Shown: positions 51,201 to 60,249 of the stretch, in pieces
Numbering within the stretch: position 1 is the first letter of the stretch
Layout of the letters: the number at the start of each line of letters is the position of its first letter
Assembly (NCBI GenBank): GCA_013396635.1
Contig: WBMW01005104.1
Location: 664,843-728,842, forward strand
Length of the DNA: 64,000 nt
From: Penelope pileata
Taxonomy: Eukaryota > Chordata > Aves > Galliformes > Cracidae
Direction of reading: 5' to 3'
Notes under the pieces: model-generated
What the model saw: only the letters and a program-made list of their open reading frames with translations
Databases searched by the model: none
What the model was told of the DNA's origin: nothing
Program-made: the position numbers and the translations under genes

Positions 51201-54200
51201 GAGAGCACAGTTATAACTGTTGTGGTTGATAGTCAAGCTTCCAGGAATGGCTGGAGAATGGAGTTCAGACATGTTTCTTTAAATTCTCTTGCTTGGATGG
51301 AAAAACAAAGAACTAACTGAACTGTGTTTTTCAATCTGAGAAAAATTCACATTAGAGATGGTATAGTCAAAGCAACTCTGCCTCAAAAGAGATGCCTTTT
51401 TTTTTTTTTTCCTTTTACACATGAGCTAGTCAACAGTTATGTGAGACTTAAATGAACCTTTATATTGACATAAGCATCAAAATGTAGAGTCTTGGTATAC
51501 TAATCGGCCTCCTGGCAAAGAGGAGAGAGATGGCTATTCTTTCAACACAAAGACCCTGGACTTACTCTTTAGCGACAAAACCAAATTCCAGGAATTTCAA
51601 GTGCTTACTGGAAGAGATATGCTAACATATATGTTAGGACAGAAACAGTCTGAAGAAAAATTTCTGAGCCTGCTGTTTACCAAAGGAAAAAGAGAAATTT
51701 GTCTGATAATCAATAGTTAGAAACAATATGTTGATATAAAAAGGGAAAAGGAAAAAAAAACAGAGATGGCAGGAGCTGTAATATGATTACAGAACTTTCC
51801 ACTCACACGAGAAAAATACCCCAAGGTTAACTCTAACCTTGTTCTAGTTTTCATGAAGTCTGAGGGAGACAGGAAACACCTTCTGACGTGTCACCTGCAG
51901 TCCCTTTTTTCCCCATCTGCACGTACACGGTTATTACTAGTATCATTATTTTTTTTTCTCTGAACCCTTCCTGATAAAGGCCCACAGGTATTTCCACTAT
52001 GAACCAGGTTCTTAAAACTACTTCCCAGATGTTGTCATCTGCTTCTGCTTTTTTAACAGAGCTGAAATGGATTTTGACAAACAGTCTTTCTTCGAGAGGC
52101 AAAGGAGTAAAGACCTTTAATGACAGAACTATGTGTCATCTTTGCCTATGAGCATAAATTTGCACAGCGGGCAGTATGGTGAAAACAGCTTATCATCAAC
52201 TCATCACCTCTCATCATTGTTAGAATGAAATGCAAATGGAAACGAACATCACTTCAGTCATGGCTGTGAAAATTAGCATCTGTGGCATTAGCAGTGGCTC
52301 ATTTATTATACACACAAAATTTCAGGAGGAAAGAAAAGAATTTAAAAGTTGCTATTTTCAGAACTCCACAGTCTTTACCTTTGAAATAAAATTAAAACCC
52401 TCAGCTTTTCCCACTCAAGGATAAATCCTAGTTAATATTCATTAGCACTGAGCAATCTCTTCACTGCAGATCTTGTCCTACAAAATACATGATTATGTCT
52501 TGAATTATTTTTGGTGTTTAGGTTTGCTGTACCTATCTCTTATTTTCTTTTCACCAGTAAGTATTCCCCATTAGAGAACACTGCACAAGCTACTGTCCGC
52601 GAAAGCAGTGCCAAAAAACTTGCTTATAGCAGCTGTCTGCACTACAGGCTCCAAACATGGGCAAGTGATAAACTTTACTCAGATTACAAATCCCATAGAA
52701 ATCAATAGGATCACAGCTAATTTATTCATGTATGTGTTTTCAGGATCAGGCTTTCTGTGAAGAACATATACAAAAAGGAAATCCTGGCCTCATTAAATCT
52801 ATGGCAAAAATGTGCATGGATTTCAGTGGAGGCAAGGTCTATATGAAGCTTATAAAAAGGAAAATTAATGATATAAAATACTACTAGGGGACAAAGTTGC
52901 ACAGTAAAATATTACCTTCTATTGGATTTGCCACTACTTTCTTATAATTCTGAAAATAAATAACAGCTTATCATCTCAGTAAGCAAATATTGATTTAATT
53001 AGGAGGTTGAACATATTTTTGCCAAAAAAAAATACACAGGCATTGACCCTGAATTGTCTTACACCAGAGCTAAGCTGAATTTCAATCATCAAGCACGTTT
53101 GGAAGCAAAATAAGGAAACAAAAACGTCTCAAACCTTTAGCATAAACATAGATCATCTGTCATGTAAAATAATGACACAAGACTTTCTTCAGTCAAGCCA
53201 GAAAAAATGGCACAAAGTCTTATTTGCTCCAGCTTGAAGTAAAGCCAAGAATCATCTGGCAGTTCTGAAGTTTGCAACGTCTGTAGGAATTTGAGAGAGA
53301 GAGACAAAAGAATAGCAGCTGCCCAGAACATTACATTATGTGAAGTGTGAAGTGCAGTGTGGTGGTGTTTTACAGATTATTTGCACCTTTCACTGTCATT
53401 TACACCTGGTCAAAAGTGTAAAACAGTGCAAAGAGGAATGCAGAGTAGCTGCGAAATGATTTTTTTAACACTGTTTTATTTGTCTGGTGCTGCTTAAAGC
53501 ACATCACGGAAACCCTGTATGATTTCTTTGAATGTTTTTCTTATGATTCTTCTAAACCTGCTTTATGCCACTCCCCAGATACACAGAGATCTGTAGTGCC
53601 ATAAGGGCAATGAAGATTAAATCCAGGTGATGAGAGGGGTCCTTGACATCCTCAGAATCAGCTGCTCTCCTCCTCCCTGGCTCTGTAGGTGCTGCTGGGC
53701 CAGGCTGCACTAAGCCCTGGCTGAAGCACATCTGGCAGCAGCACACAGGCCCCACCTTGCTGCAGCCCTCTGCCACCATGCTGCAGCAGTGCTGAAGGAA
53801 CAGGCTCTGCTCTGCCCGCAGTGCTTGGGCCATCAGCTTGACCACCAACTCCAAGGCTGGGTGAGGTCTGACCTCACCTTCCCAGAGTAACAGCGCAGGT
53901 TAGAAGGGCCGCACCATATAAACTAAGTCATGTCCCAGCTGGTGGAGAAGGGCAGCGAGGGCTGAAGGGAGGCACTGAGAGAGAGCTGCCCTGTGGCGGG
54001 TGGGAAGCGCTCAGCCTGAACCACGATGTACCATCATTTCAGGCCCTGGACAGAGAGAGATAGGTTAGAAAGAGGACAGGCCTGAAATAGAGAGCTTAGC
54101 CCTTCAATGAGATTGAATTTCTCCAATTTTAGGCAGGGTATTTTTAAGCCTTAGGACTTTTCATTTTTAGTTCAACTACCTGCGTCCCCAGCTGCTGCAT

Positions 54201-56735
54201 AGTGTATAAATGTACAGGCCCACAGTGGTACATGCAGCTACAAGGATAAATGTTAGCAAAGGATCGGAATCCTTCTAGTATCTCTTTTGAAAACATTTCT
54301 CTCCTCATTTTCCCTGGAATGACAGCAGGCATAGATTCTTTTGCTCACAAATGAATGTTTTATTTAATGTATATCACATACTAATTACGTAATTGTTATA
54401 TGCATGAATATGCATATACTGAAGCTGCCAAATATGCATAAGAGTTATTAGCATGACTGCAGTGCTGTAGAAATCCTTGCTGTATAAGTAAAAACTGCAA
54501 CATCGGTATTTCATGGCAACGCGCAAGAATCAATGTTTTAATAGTAGGCACCAAGATCTGCAAGATGTAACTTTTTGCCTACGTAGCACCCAGCACATCT
54601 GCGTAAGTTTCTAAAGCACCCCAATAGTAAAAAGTAAATTGATTGCACACGGGGAACGAGCAGTTAGATACTGAAAATCTCCATTAATCCACTGGCCATT
54701 GACCTGCTCACCACTACCGGTGGCTTTACACAGGGACAGCGAATTGCCTACGGGAAGGTTTTAACACCAGCCTTGTGTGCTATTCCTCCATCTTTATCAA
54801 CAGGCATAACAGGATGACAGATACTCTTCATGGACATGGAGTAATTTCACCTTAGAAAGCAATACAAGCAAAAGGATTAAAATGAAAATTCTGCTTGAAT
54901 TAATGCACAGAAGTTCCCACTAATATGTCAATATGTGTTACATTCAGTTGCCTAAAAAGAGATTTTGGTTGCTCTGTGGGTCTAAGGTAGCAAGCTAGAT
55001 TTCCACTGAACACTCCAGACTCATGGCTTTCTCTTGTGTTATACCCAGGACAGCCTAAAGGTGAGGTGAGACAGCCCAAGACTTCCCCAGTGATAATGAC
55101 ATCCTTCCCTGTGCGTACAAGCAGACGTGAAATACTGCCTTACACAGAGCAGAGGTAGCCAGGAAACCATCTAGAGACATCACTTGTGAAATTCCTTAAC
55201 TTTCATCGGGAGGTGAAGACATGCACCCCACATTACCCAATTCTGTATTGAGCAAGTTAGGTATTTGAATTGCTTCAAAAATGTGTGTGTTTCAAAATGC
55301 TACAGAAAACTAAAATTTCTATTCTATGGGGAGAAGGGGGACTGTCTCCTCCCACAACATTTTTATGAATAGCACATTCAGCAAAAGAATGCCACTGAGG
55401 AAAGTTTACAGAATTCTGTACAAAAGTGGGACTGCAGTAGGTGAAGTGTTTCAAAGTATGCCGTTAAGGCAGAAAGAGATCCTGAGCTGCTTCACCAAGA
55501 CCTTCCATTTTTTTGGTAAACATTTACAATAAGTCTAAGTCAGTCCAGCAAAGTCAGCAAGTCTGTCAATCAGTCAAGTGTTTAGATTCTTTTTATCTCT
55601 GCTTTACACACACGGTGAATCAATATTTATATATATATACCATGTTCACAGGCTTTATATATATTTATATCTATTCATAGATTCACATAGATTCACAGAT
55701 TTGAGAAGCCACAATGCCAGCATTTCAATAGCATGGAGTGCATTCATGAATGAATAACCAGCTTTGTGGGAAAGAAAAAATAATTAAAAAAAACCATACA
55801 ATTTGTTAAGGAAGGTGCTATTCTGGAAGAAGAGATTAACCAAAACTTAATTTTGCAAATATTCAATGGACAGGAAAACAAAGCCCATCTACAGGGCCTC
55901 TTGTGACCTTTTCTTACTTGACCTATAGTGTAGTTCAATATTAACTATACTTCTTCCCTGCCTTTAAAACAGGAACAGAAGAAAATACATACGATGTAAA
56001 CAAGTGAAATCCTTAAAAGCATATAAATACATGGAGAAAATAATTTTAAAATGTTACAAATCCACGAAAAAACCATTAATTGTTAATTGTTAATTGTTAA
56101 TGAATCATAGTCTAAAACTGCAAGTGTGATACATAAAAGCCAATGTCATGTAAAACCAGAAGACATTTCTTCTGAAAAACTGCCTGCAGTAATCTTTTAG
56201 GATACAGAAGTCACACTGTGAGGTAGGTTCCCAGACAAAAAGAAAATGGTCAGTAAGTCATTTCTCTCTGTTTGTCTTGGGACATTGTCAGTTTATCATA
56301 AAGGCAAGGGAGAGAGGGAATTTTTGTATCTCCGATAAAAGAATGATGAAAACATACTACAACAAACAAGGTCTAGTACAGGGGTCTGCAGCAATGCTAT
56401 AGCAGCTTCATAATGATAATTTCTTGGACTAGGTCATTACATTTATAAAGTGAGTATATAAGAATATATTCTTGAAATTATACTACTGAGACACTTGCTG
56501 AGGAAATCCTGAACCATTCAATGTTTTATTTTTTGGCTTCATATTTTCTACAGAGGCTGCAAAATCTTAAGAGCTATTCCACTGCATCACAACCAGCCCT
56601 GGGCCTTTCACGTACCCAAGCACTCCTTTTAGGAATTTCTGTTATAATCCACTGACGATAAAAATTAAACATTCTTACCTTTGGTTTTTGACTTTTCTCC
56701 TTATCAGACACATTAGATGGCTTTCTCTTCAACAT
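24086..56735 (-). CDS. SAMSN1: SAMSN1, SH3 and SAM domain immune adaptor (8 coding exons, 373 aa)
   Basis: Eight exons, each bounded by AG/GT and with phases that fit, join into one 1122-nt frame. The protein has a short basic start (MLKRKPSNVS), a serine-rich RTSSFGSFDRF segment (residues 20-30), a basic stretch around 69-90 (GKKMRAI, MKKKMGKKY), a serine-rich linker, an SH3 domain at about 163-223 (single core Trp202, Gly211-Asn212-Phe213), a SAM domain at about 244-303, and a tail containing DCPRDSGCYISS. This order is specific to the SLY family, and the tail and start match SAMSN1 rather than SASH3 or SASH1. In mammals SAMSN1 (HACS1, NASH1, SLY2) is an adaptor of B cells, mast cells and other haematopoietic cells that dampens B-cell activation; it binds signalling and actin partners and can enter the nucleus. 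The ATG at 56735 is the first in frame after a TAG at 56792-56790. Exon identity is near certain; untranslated ends and alternative first exons are not resolved. Confidence 0.97.
25600..25640 (-). mobile_element. Possible decayed CR1 3' scrap in intron 7
   Basis: CTAGAATCATAAAATTTCTG followed by GAAGGAAAATATCTAGG resembles a mutated reversed CR1 3' end (microsatellite, then GGAAGG-ACCT). It is too short and diverged to be sure. Confidence 0.35.
27296..27314. repeat. T19 homopolymer tract
   Basis: Nineteen thymines inside SAMSN1 intron 7, preceded by a pyrimidine-rich stretch at 27145-27180. Confidence 0.95.
28464..28526 (+). mobile_element. CR1 LINE 3' tail fragment in intron 7
   Basis: GGAGTTGGATTTGGTGATCC, TTGTGGGTCCCTTCTAACTC and TTCTATGATTCTGTGAT are the standard last 60 or so bases of a CR1 copy on the plus strand, ending in the short microsatellite. 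Nothing 5' of it is recognisable. Confidence 0.75.
30410..30436. repeat. Perfect 10-bp inverted repeat with 7-base loop
   Basis: AAAAGCTCAT (30410-30419) and ATGAGCTTTT (30427-30436) are exact reverse complements around TAAAAAT. It lies in intron 7. Confidence 0.85.
32494..32644 (-). CDS. SAMSN1: SAMSN1 coding exon 7 (residues 256-305 plus split codon, SAM domain)
   Basis: The acceptor TTCTTACAG is followed by EYASTLLLNGYETLEDLKDL and then RESHLIELSISNPEDRARLL, the core of the SAM domain, up to ENLQDYD. The donor is GACA|GTAAGTG and leaves one base, completed by exon 8. The SAM domain mediates protein-protein contact in this family. Confidence 0.96.
32645..33646 (-). other. SAMSN1: SAMSN1 intron 6 (about 1.0 kb)
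   Basis: From GTCAGC to TTCTTACAG. No repeat or other exon was recognised. Confidence 0.85.
33647..33853 (-). CDS. SAMSN1: SAMSN1 coding exon 6 (residues 187-255, second half of SH3, linker, start of SAM)
   Basis: The acceptor TTGTTCTAG leads into KGDIIDIICKTPMGIWTGML and then NNKVGNFKFIYVDVI, the C-terminal half of the SH3 domain with its core Trp202. A basic linker follows (APRKIKPHRGSKRTKPK), then TLQELLECVHLQ, the first SAM helix. There are exactly 69 codons, and the donor is CAG|GTCAGC in phase 0. The basic linker may add to nuclear targeting (inference). Confidence 0.96.
33854..36323 (-). other. SAMSN1: SAMSN1 intron 5 (about 2.5 kb)
   Basis: From GTAAGA to TTGTTCTAG. It holds a short CR1 3' fragment at about 36069-36205; the rest shows nothing recognisable. 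Confidence 0.85.
36069..36205 (-). mobile_element. CR1 LINE 3' fragment in intron 5
   Basis: The sequence opens with the reversed 3' microsatellite (CATAGAATTCATAGAATCAT) and continues with the typical GGTTGGAAAGGACCTACAAG and then AGATCATCTAG, CCACCAATATTTCC and CTAAACCATATCCCTTAGCA. This is the 3' end of a chicken-type CR1, same strand as SAMSN1, heavily 5' truncated. Its good preservation suggests a fairly recent avian subfamily (inference). Confidence 0.85.
36324..36475 (-). CDS. SAMSN1: SAMSN1 coding exon 5 (residues 136-186, first half of SH3)
   Basis: The exon starts after CTCTTTTAG, completes the split serine codon and reads SGVTSCSDGTSNRDS, then PYSGPFCGRAKVHTDF and TPSPYDTDSLKIK. 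The FCGRAKVHTDFTPSPYDTDSL stretch is the N-terminal half of the SH3 domain (the ALYDY-loop equivalent). The donor is AAG|GTAAGA, phase 0. The body of a CR1 fragment ends only about 100-120 bp downstream of this donor. Confidence 0.96.
36476..37877 (-). other. SAMSN1: SAMSN1 intron 4 (about 1.4 kb)
   Basis: From GTAAGTA to CTCTTTTAG. No repeat or exon was recognised. Confidence 0.85.
37878..37998 (-). CDS. SAMSN1: SAMSN1 coding exon 4 (residues 96-135 plus split codon)
   Basis: The acceptor GTTAAAG is followed by 40 codons plus one base, up to the donor TCTA|GTAAGTA. The peptide runs from an acidic, glycine-rich start (NEEGKDDGDPGGG) into IHTEKSSLKASDSMESLYS and a serine run. The SLKASDSM and GQSSSS motifs are typical of SAMSN1. 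A Leu-Asn pair before SGQSSSS appears extra compared with the human sequence as I recall it. Confidence 0.94.
37999..40000 (-). other. SAMSN1: SAMSN1 intron 3 (about 2.0 kb)
   Basis: From GTAAAT to GTTAAAG. Unique AT-rich sequence; no repeat or exon was recognised. Confidence 0.85.
40001..40156 (-). CDS. SAMSN1: SAMSN1 coding exon 3 (residues 44-95, basic NLS-like region)
   Basis: The exon follows the acceptor AAATCAG and gives 52 whole codons. The first half is poorly conserved and acidic (begins VSDLETVSDIGD). The second half carries GRSLGKKMRAISLTMKKKM followed by GKKYIKALSEEM, the strongly conserved basic block of the SLY family and a likely nuclear localisation signal. The donor is ATG|GTAAAT. 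Both ends are phase 0. Confidence 0.95.
40157..40733 (-). other. SAMSN1: SAMSN1 intron 2 (577 bp)
   Basis: A short intron from the weak donor GTCTGT to the acceptor AAATCAG. I see nothing else recognisable in it. Confidence 0.85.
40734..40805 (-). CDS. SAMSN1: SAMSN1 coding exon 2 (residues 20-43)
   Basis: The acceptor TTTACAG is followed by 24 whole codons beginning RTSSFGSFDRF and ending KADDSAE. This is the serine-rich segment that in SLY-family adaptors holds a conserved phosphoserine. Both ends are phase 0, so skipping would keep the frame. The donor reads GAG|GTCTGT, which is weak: it lacks the purine at +3, the A at +4 and the G at +5. No in-phase alternative donor is nearby. Confidence 0.93.
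42613..42629. repeat. A17 homopolymer tract after a C7 run
   Basis: Seventeen adenines inside SAMSN1 intron 1, a few bases after seven cytosines at 42604-42610. Confidence 0.95.
45925..45980. promoter_or_regulatory. Small CpG-rich patch in intron 1
   Basis: CACCGCTGCCGCCCAGCTGC followed by TGCCGCGCGCTCTCGGCTCC has six CpG in about 40 bp, against a CpG-poor background. It is too small for a CpG island. It could be a remnant of, or part of, an alternative promoter, but nothing else supports that. Confidence 0.25.
47075..47099 (+). other. Putative G-quadruplex motif in intron 1
   Basis: Four guanine runs, GGGGGG-CA-GGG-A-GGG-AGGAAA-GGG, with loops of 2, 1 and 6 bases satisfy the usual G3+N1-7 pattern. 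It sits on the template strand of SAMSN1. Confidence 0.6.
50286..50317 (+). repeat. AATAAA followed by A18, possible retroposon tail
   Basis: AATAAA at 50286-50291 is followed 8 bases later by 18 adenines (50300-50317). This layout is typical of the 3' end of a reverse-transcribed mRNA. The 190 bp upstream contain no recognisable coding sequence, so the source is unknown. Confidence 0.4.
55624..55702. repeat. AT-rich simple repeat with TTCAYAGA units
   Basis: Two TATATA-rich blocks (55626-55639 and 55654-55670) surround a 14-base spacer and can pair with each other. They are followed by ATTCATAGATTCACATAGAT and TCACAGATT, about three copies of an 8-11 base unit. The second part vaguely recalls a CR1 tail microsatellite, but no CR1 body adjoins. 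Confidence 0.6.
56075..56101. repeat. Heptamer microsatellite (TTAATTG)n
   Basis: ATTAATTGTTAATTGTTAAT repeats the 7-base unit three full times plus a partial one, inside SAMSN1 intron 1 about 0.6 kb from exon 1. Confidence 0.85.
56679..56735 (-). CDS. SAMSN1: SAMSN1 coding exon 1 (residues 1-19)
   Basis: The ATG at 56735-56733 sits in a good context (AAAATGT, A at -3). It opens 19 codons, MLKRKPSNVSDKEKSQKPK, and ends at a strong donor, AAG|GTAAG, in phase 0. An in-frame TAG lies 57 nt upstream with no ATG between, so this start is the best choice. The peptide is very basic and matches the known SAMSN1 N-terminus. Exon 2 is about 15.9 kb away. Confidence 0.95.
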
Positions 56736-56962
56736 TTTGAGTTTAGGTTTATCCAACAGATGTGCAACGGCTACTGGCTTGCAACTTAACTAAGTGCAAC
56801 AAAGCGTGCCACGCAAGGGTACACCAGTTACTGCAGTTCCTTATTCAGTCAGGATGTGACCGCGCAACTGTTTGCAGAATGGGTGAGCAAGCTGAAATGG
56901 TAGTTTGGAGAGGGAGTGAGGAAGGAGGGGAGGAAGTGACGGGAGAGAGAGAGAGAGAGGTG
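56736..56962 (-). promoter_or_regulatory. SAMSN1: Candidate SAMSN1 promoter and 5' UTR with ETS/PU.1-like box and GA repeat
   Basis: Upstream of the ATG there is no TATA box that I can defend. There is a polypurine stretch at 56910-56960 on the plus strand, with GAGGAAG at 56919-56925, GGGAGGAAGTGAC at 56928-56940 and a GA repeat at about 56942-56959. GAGGAAGT is the classic PU.1/ETS core, and TATA-less purine-rich promoters driven by PU.1 are usual for B-cell and myeloid genes, which fits SAMSN1. The transcription start is not visible. Confidence 0.45.
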
Positions 56963-57860
56963 CACTAACGAGATGAGCTGAAAATGAGGACAGGCTGCAG
57001 AGTGAGAAACTCTTTAAAGCTTATCTCTCTCTGTGTCAGGCCTCAGGAAGACTTTGCACAACCTCAAGAAATCAGTCTTTTTTCCTCCCTCATTTTTCCC
57101 ACTCAGCTTTTTGGCACTATCTGCACCCTTCATTTCAGCTTGTGCTGGGACTCAAATGTGAAGGAGTGCTGCTCTTACAACCTAGTAAAACCCAATCTGC
57201 TCTATCTGCCTGTCGTCCTTTTAATATCAGATCTGGGTGAACTCAGACTTCAAGGGAGGCTAAAACAAGAACAAAGTGAACTGAAAACCAAAAGAACTAA
57301 TAGTTGAAAGTGGTAAGGCATGCACAAGTTTTGCTTACAATTTCCTTTCCCAGCCTCAAACACACTTCTAACTTTTTGAAGCATAAATGAGGAGGCGATG
57401 CTTGGTGTAATTGCTCTGCTTGTCCTCTATCGCATGGATACTTCAGGGAGGGATAAGACACTACTCATCAGATGAATTCCCATTTCAGTTTGCTATTTGG
57501 ACTCCCATTTAAATATATAAGAAACGTTTTGAAGGCTTCCTTGGACTGTAATGGACGCCCAGCTGAATGGAGTGAGACTGATGGGTGAAAGGATAGTTAG
57601 TAATAGTTAGTGTATGCTAATGGCAAAATGAGGCTTTCCTTTTGGGAGCATCTGAGGACTGGGTGGTTAAGAAAGAAAGGAAAAATTGAGCTGAAGATAC
57701 ATAAATTCTGCCAAATATAAAGAAAGAATGTTCACTAGGTTATTGGATTGCAGTGGAGTATGTGTTGAACCTTAGCCCAGTAGTCAAGATGTTTCACTTC
57801 ACATTTTAATTAGAATGACACTCCTTCAGAACAGAGCTGAATTTTATTGTCAATAATACG
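56963..57860. other. 5' flank of SAMSN1, nothing recognised
   Basis: Upstream flank beyond the purine-rich promoter candidate. A 107-codon open stretch at 56984-57307 has no motif. No further upstream SAMSN1 exon could be identified. Confidence 0.5.
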
Positions 57861-57940
57861 ATATCCCTCAGAGTTCATCAGCATTATTGTTAATTAAATA
57901 TTGATTATTAATAATCATTATGATAAACTCCAAGGGATAT
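57861..57940. repeat. 80-bp AT-rich near-palindrome (possible MITE or cruciform)
   Basis: The outer 20 bases, ATATCCCTCAGAGTTCATCA (57861-57880), match the reverse complement of 57921-57940 (TGATAAACTCCAAGGGATAT) at 17 of 20 positions. The inner 40 bp are made of TTAAT/ATTAA and are themselves largely self-complementary. A partial further copy follows to about 58010 (ATCATCATTATTAATAATAT, then GATTAACTCTAAAGAATG). It encodes nothing. Confidence 0.65.
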
Positions 57941-58010
57941 GTAAATCATCATTATTAATAATATCAATAATTAATTGTTAATAATAAAACTGATTAACTC
58001 TAAAGAATGT

Positions 58011-60249
58011 TTCTTTCATATATCTGATAACAGCACTTGGAAAGTCTGTTTAAGTTGCTGACCCTAAGGAGGTTTTACCATGGATATTTAATCAGCCTCA
58101 GTAATTCAGTAAAGCCATATGTTATTATAAAAGCTGTATGTATGTTTTACAGTAATTAAACCTGATTATTTATCTACATAGATGTACACCGCAGTATATT
58201 TATTTTCTTTTTAATCTAATCCAAACCTGAGGATTAAAAAAGACTGTGCTGATCATTAGAATGTGATTTCCTGTCTCAGGCCACTGTTAAAATCTTCATG
58301 ATTAATAAAATGGAAACTCATCTGGCGAGTAATATATGAGCTTCCTTTCTGTAGAATATTTATTGTTAAACAGGAAGAAAGAGGCCATTTCAAGAGATAT
58401 AGTACCCACCCATATCTATTTCCTTTCCTCATCCACATATCAGAAAAATTATAGCAGCTTGAAAGCTGACCTGATTATGTTCTTGCCCTTGGAAGGTTGA
58501 CCCACACTAGTTTTAGAAAGTAACAAAGTGAAGAAAATCAAACATATATAGCAGTAAGTTAAGCAATACATTTCAAAGAGGGCTCTTCTGTATTAAAAAT
58601 TAATAATAATCTTGATATTTGTATCCTCTGTATTTCAACCTCTTTTTTCTAAGAGGAATTATATAAAATTAAAATAAAAATCATACTTAATTCTCTGTTG
58701 GACATGATTACAGGTAACTTATTCCATTTCCTTGCTGGTCTTTGGACCTGATCCAAACCACAGTGAAATCAATAGACGTTTTTAAGATTAATGGTATGGG
58801 GCTTGGATTTGAGTCCCCCATCCTGAAATACCTAGGTAATGCCACTCTTTACTGTGAAAAGTCCAATGGGAAAAAGGTTTTCCACTTAATGATTAAGATG
58901 ACCCCATGAGAATGATTCCCATGGTCATTATATTTATAAAAGGCAATACACATTATAGCTCATTATTATCCTTATTCAGTTTTAATGAGTGGACCATGAT
59001 AAACAGTCCTGAATACTCCAGCCTTTTATGCATCTCCTTCCCACACAGTAGTAAGTGGCACCAACATCAGTGGCTTCATCCAGTTTCCTTGCCTTGAATG
59101 AAGAAACAAACTGTTTCTGGTCTAAACTGCAAGTATAAGCTCATCCTTTTGATATTTGCTCATTTTTACAAAACCAAGAAGTAGAGCACAAACTAGAATT
59201 AAGAGTTCAGCATAGTGGTCAAAAAGCAAACAAAATGAGATTTTTTTCATATTAGCCCATCAGACCAATCTTGCCCAAGTTTAAACGGAGACTCAGATTC
59301 CTTTGGGCTGTACATTGCTTTCCCTTATGCTAAGCAATTCCAAAGTGTGTTAGTCTATTTATATTAATTAAAGGAAGACTTGTATACTGTACAAGAAGGG
59401 AAAAATGCCTTCAGCTTCTGCTTTTATGTCCATGCCTCTCCCTGTCTGATCCAGCTTGCCTAGAGTAGCAGAAATCTCAGAATAGCACGTGGAGCTGAGT
59501 GAATAATTTGCAGTGAATAATTTACTTAATAAATTTAGTCTTTATTTCCTCAAGGAATGTTCAGGAGCAGAACACAATTTCCTCAAATGTACGTACTAAT
59601 TATGGGTCAGAACGTAGCCAGACACTTCCCTCTCCCAGTCTAATCAGAGCAAGGGCCACCCACAGGTGCAGTCTCTGCTACTTGTCAGCACGCTTCTCCC
59701 CATAAACTATCATGGCAAAGATGTAACAGAAAGTAAAGGAACAAGTGTGAAAAGTGAGGTTGAGCCCTTCCTCTCCCACTAACAACCCATGAAAAAAAGC
59801 TAGATGTTGCTGGCTGGGCTGTCTTAATGAGGATTTAAACTAAATATTGACTTCTTATTTTAACTTTGAAGGTTGAAGCTCTCATTTTTCTTTGGTCTTC
59901 TGGGGAATGGAGCTGGAGCTTAAGGTTCCATCTTTAAAACTTAAGCGCTCAGTGAAGACTCATCACTGTGAGCATCCAGAATTTAGCACTGAAAACTGAT
60001 CCGTAACACTTTGGGGCTTTTGTTCATGCAGTGAGGTGTGTAATTTCCTAGTGAATAGGCTCCTAGGTATTTTTTATCAGGAGGAAAAAAGTGAAGCATC
60101 TTAGAATCTTTGAGACACAAGATGGGATTAAGAATCTTTTAGGCTTACCCTCTTAATTTGGTAGAAGGTTGATTCTATATCAAGAAGACTGCTACCACGT
60201 ATGAAGTATAATTCTTACAAAACCAGCAGAAAGTGGCTATTCAACAAAG
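58011..60249. other. Intergenic upstream of SAMSN1, nothing recognised
   Basis: AT-rich unique sequence between the palindrome and the mariner remnant, with no open frame or repeat that I can name. Confidence 0.55.

Larger units (their letters stand above)
40806..56678 (-). other. SAMSN1: SAMSN1 intron 1 (about 15.9 kb)
   Basis: Bounded by GTAAG at 56678 and TTTACAG ending at 40806. It is largely unique AT-rich sequence. It contains a (TTAATTG) repeat at 56075-56101, a GC-rich open stretch at 53552-53870, three TATGCAT boxes at 54399-54439, a retroposon-like A18 tract at 50300-50317, a G-quadruplex-type run at 47075-47099, a CpG-rich patch near 45930-45975 and an A17 tract at 42613-42629. 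No coding exon of another gene was recognised. Confidence 0.85.

Noticed and set aside
55671..55702. CR1 tail microsatellite
   Set aside because: The unit is TTCAYAGA-like rather than ATTCTATGAT, and no CR1 body adjoins on either side.
56733..56756. A SAMSN1 start seven codons upstream, giving DKPKLK before the first Met
   Set aside because: The codon at 56756-56754 is TTG, not ATG. The first true ATG is 56735, which also matches the known protein length.
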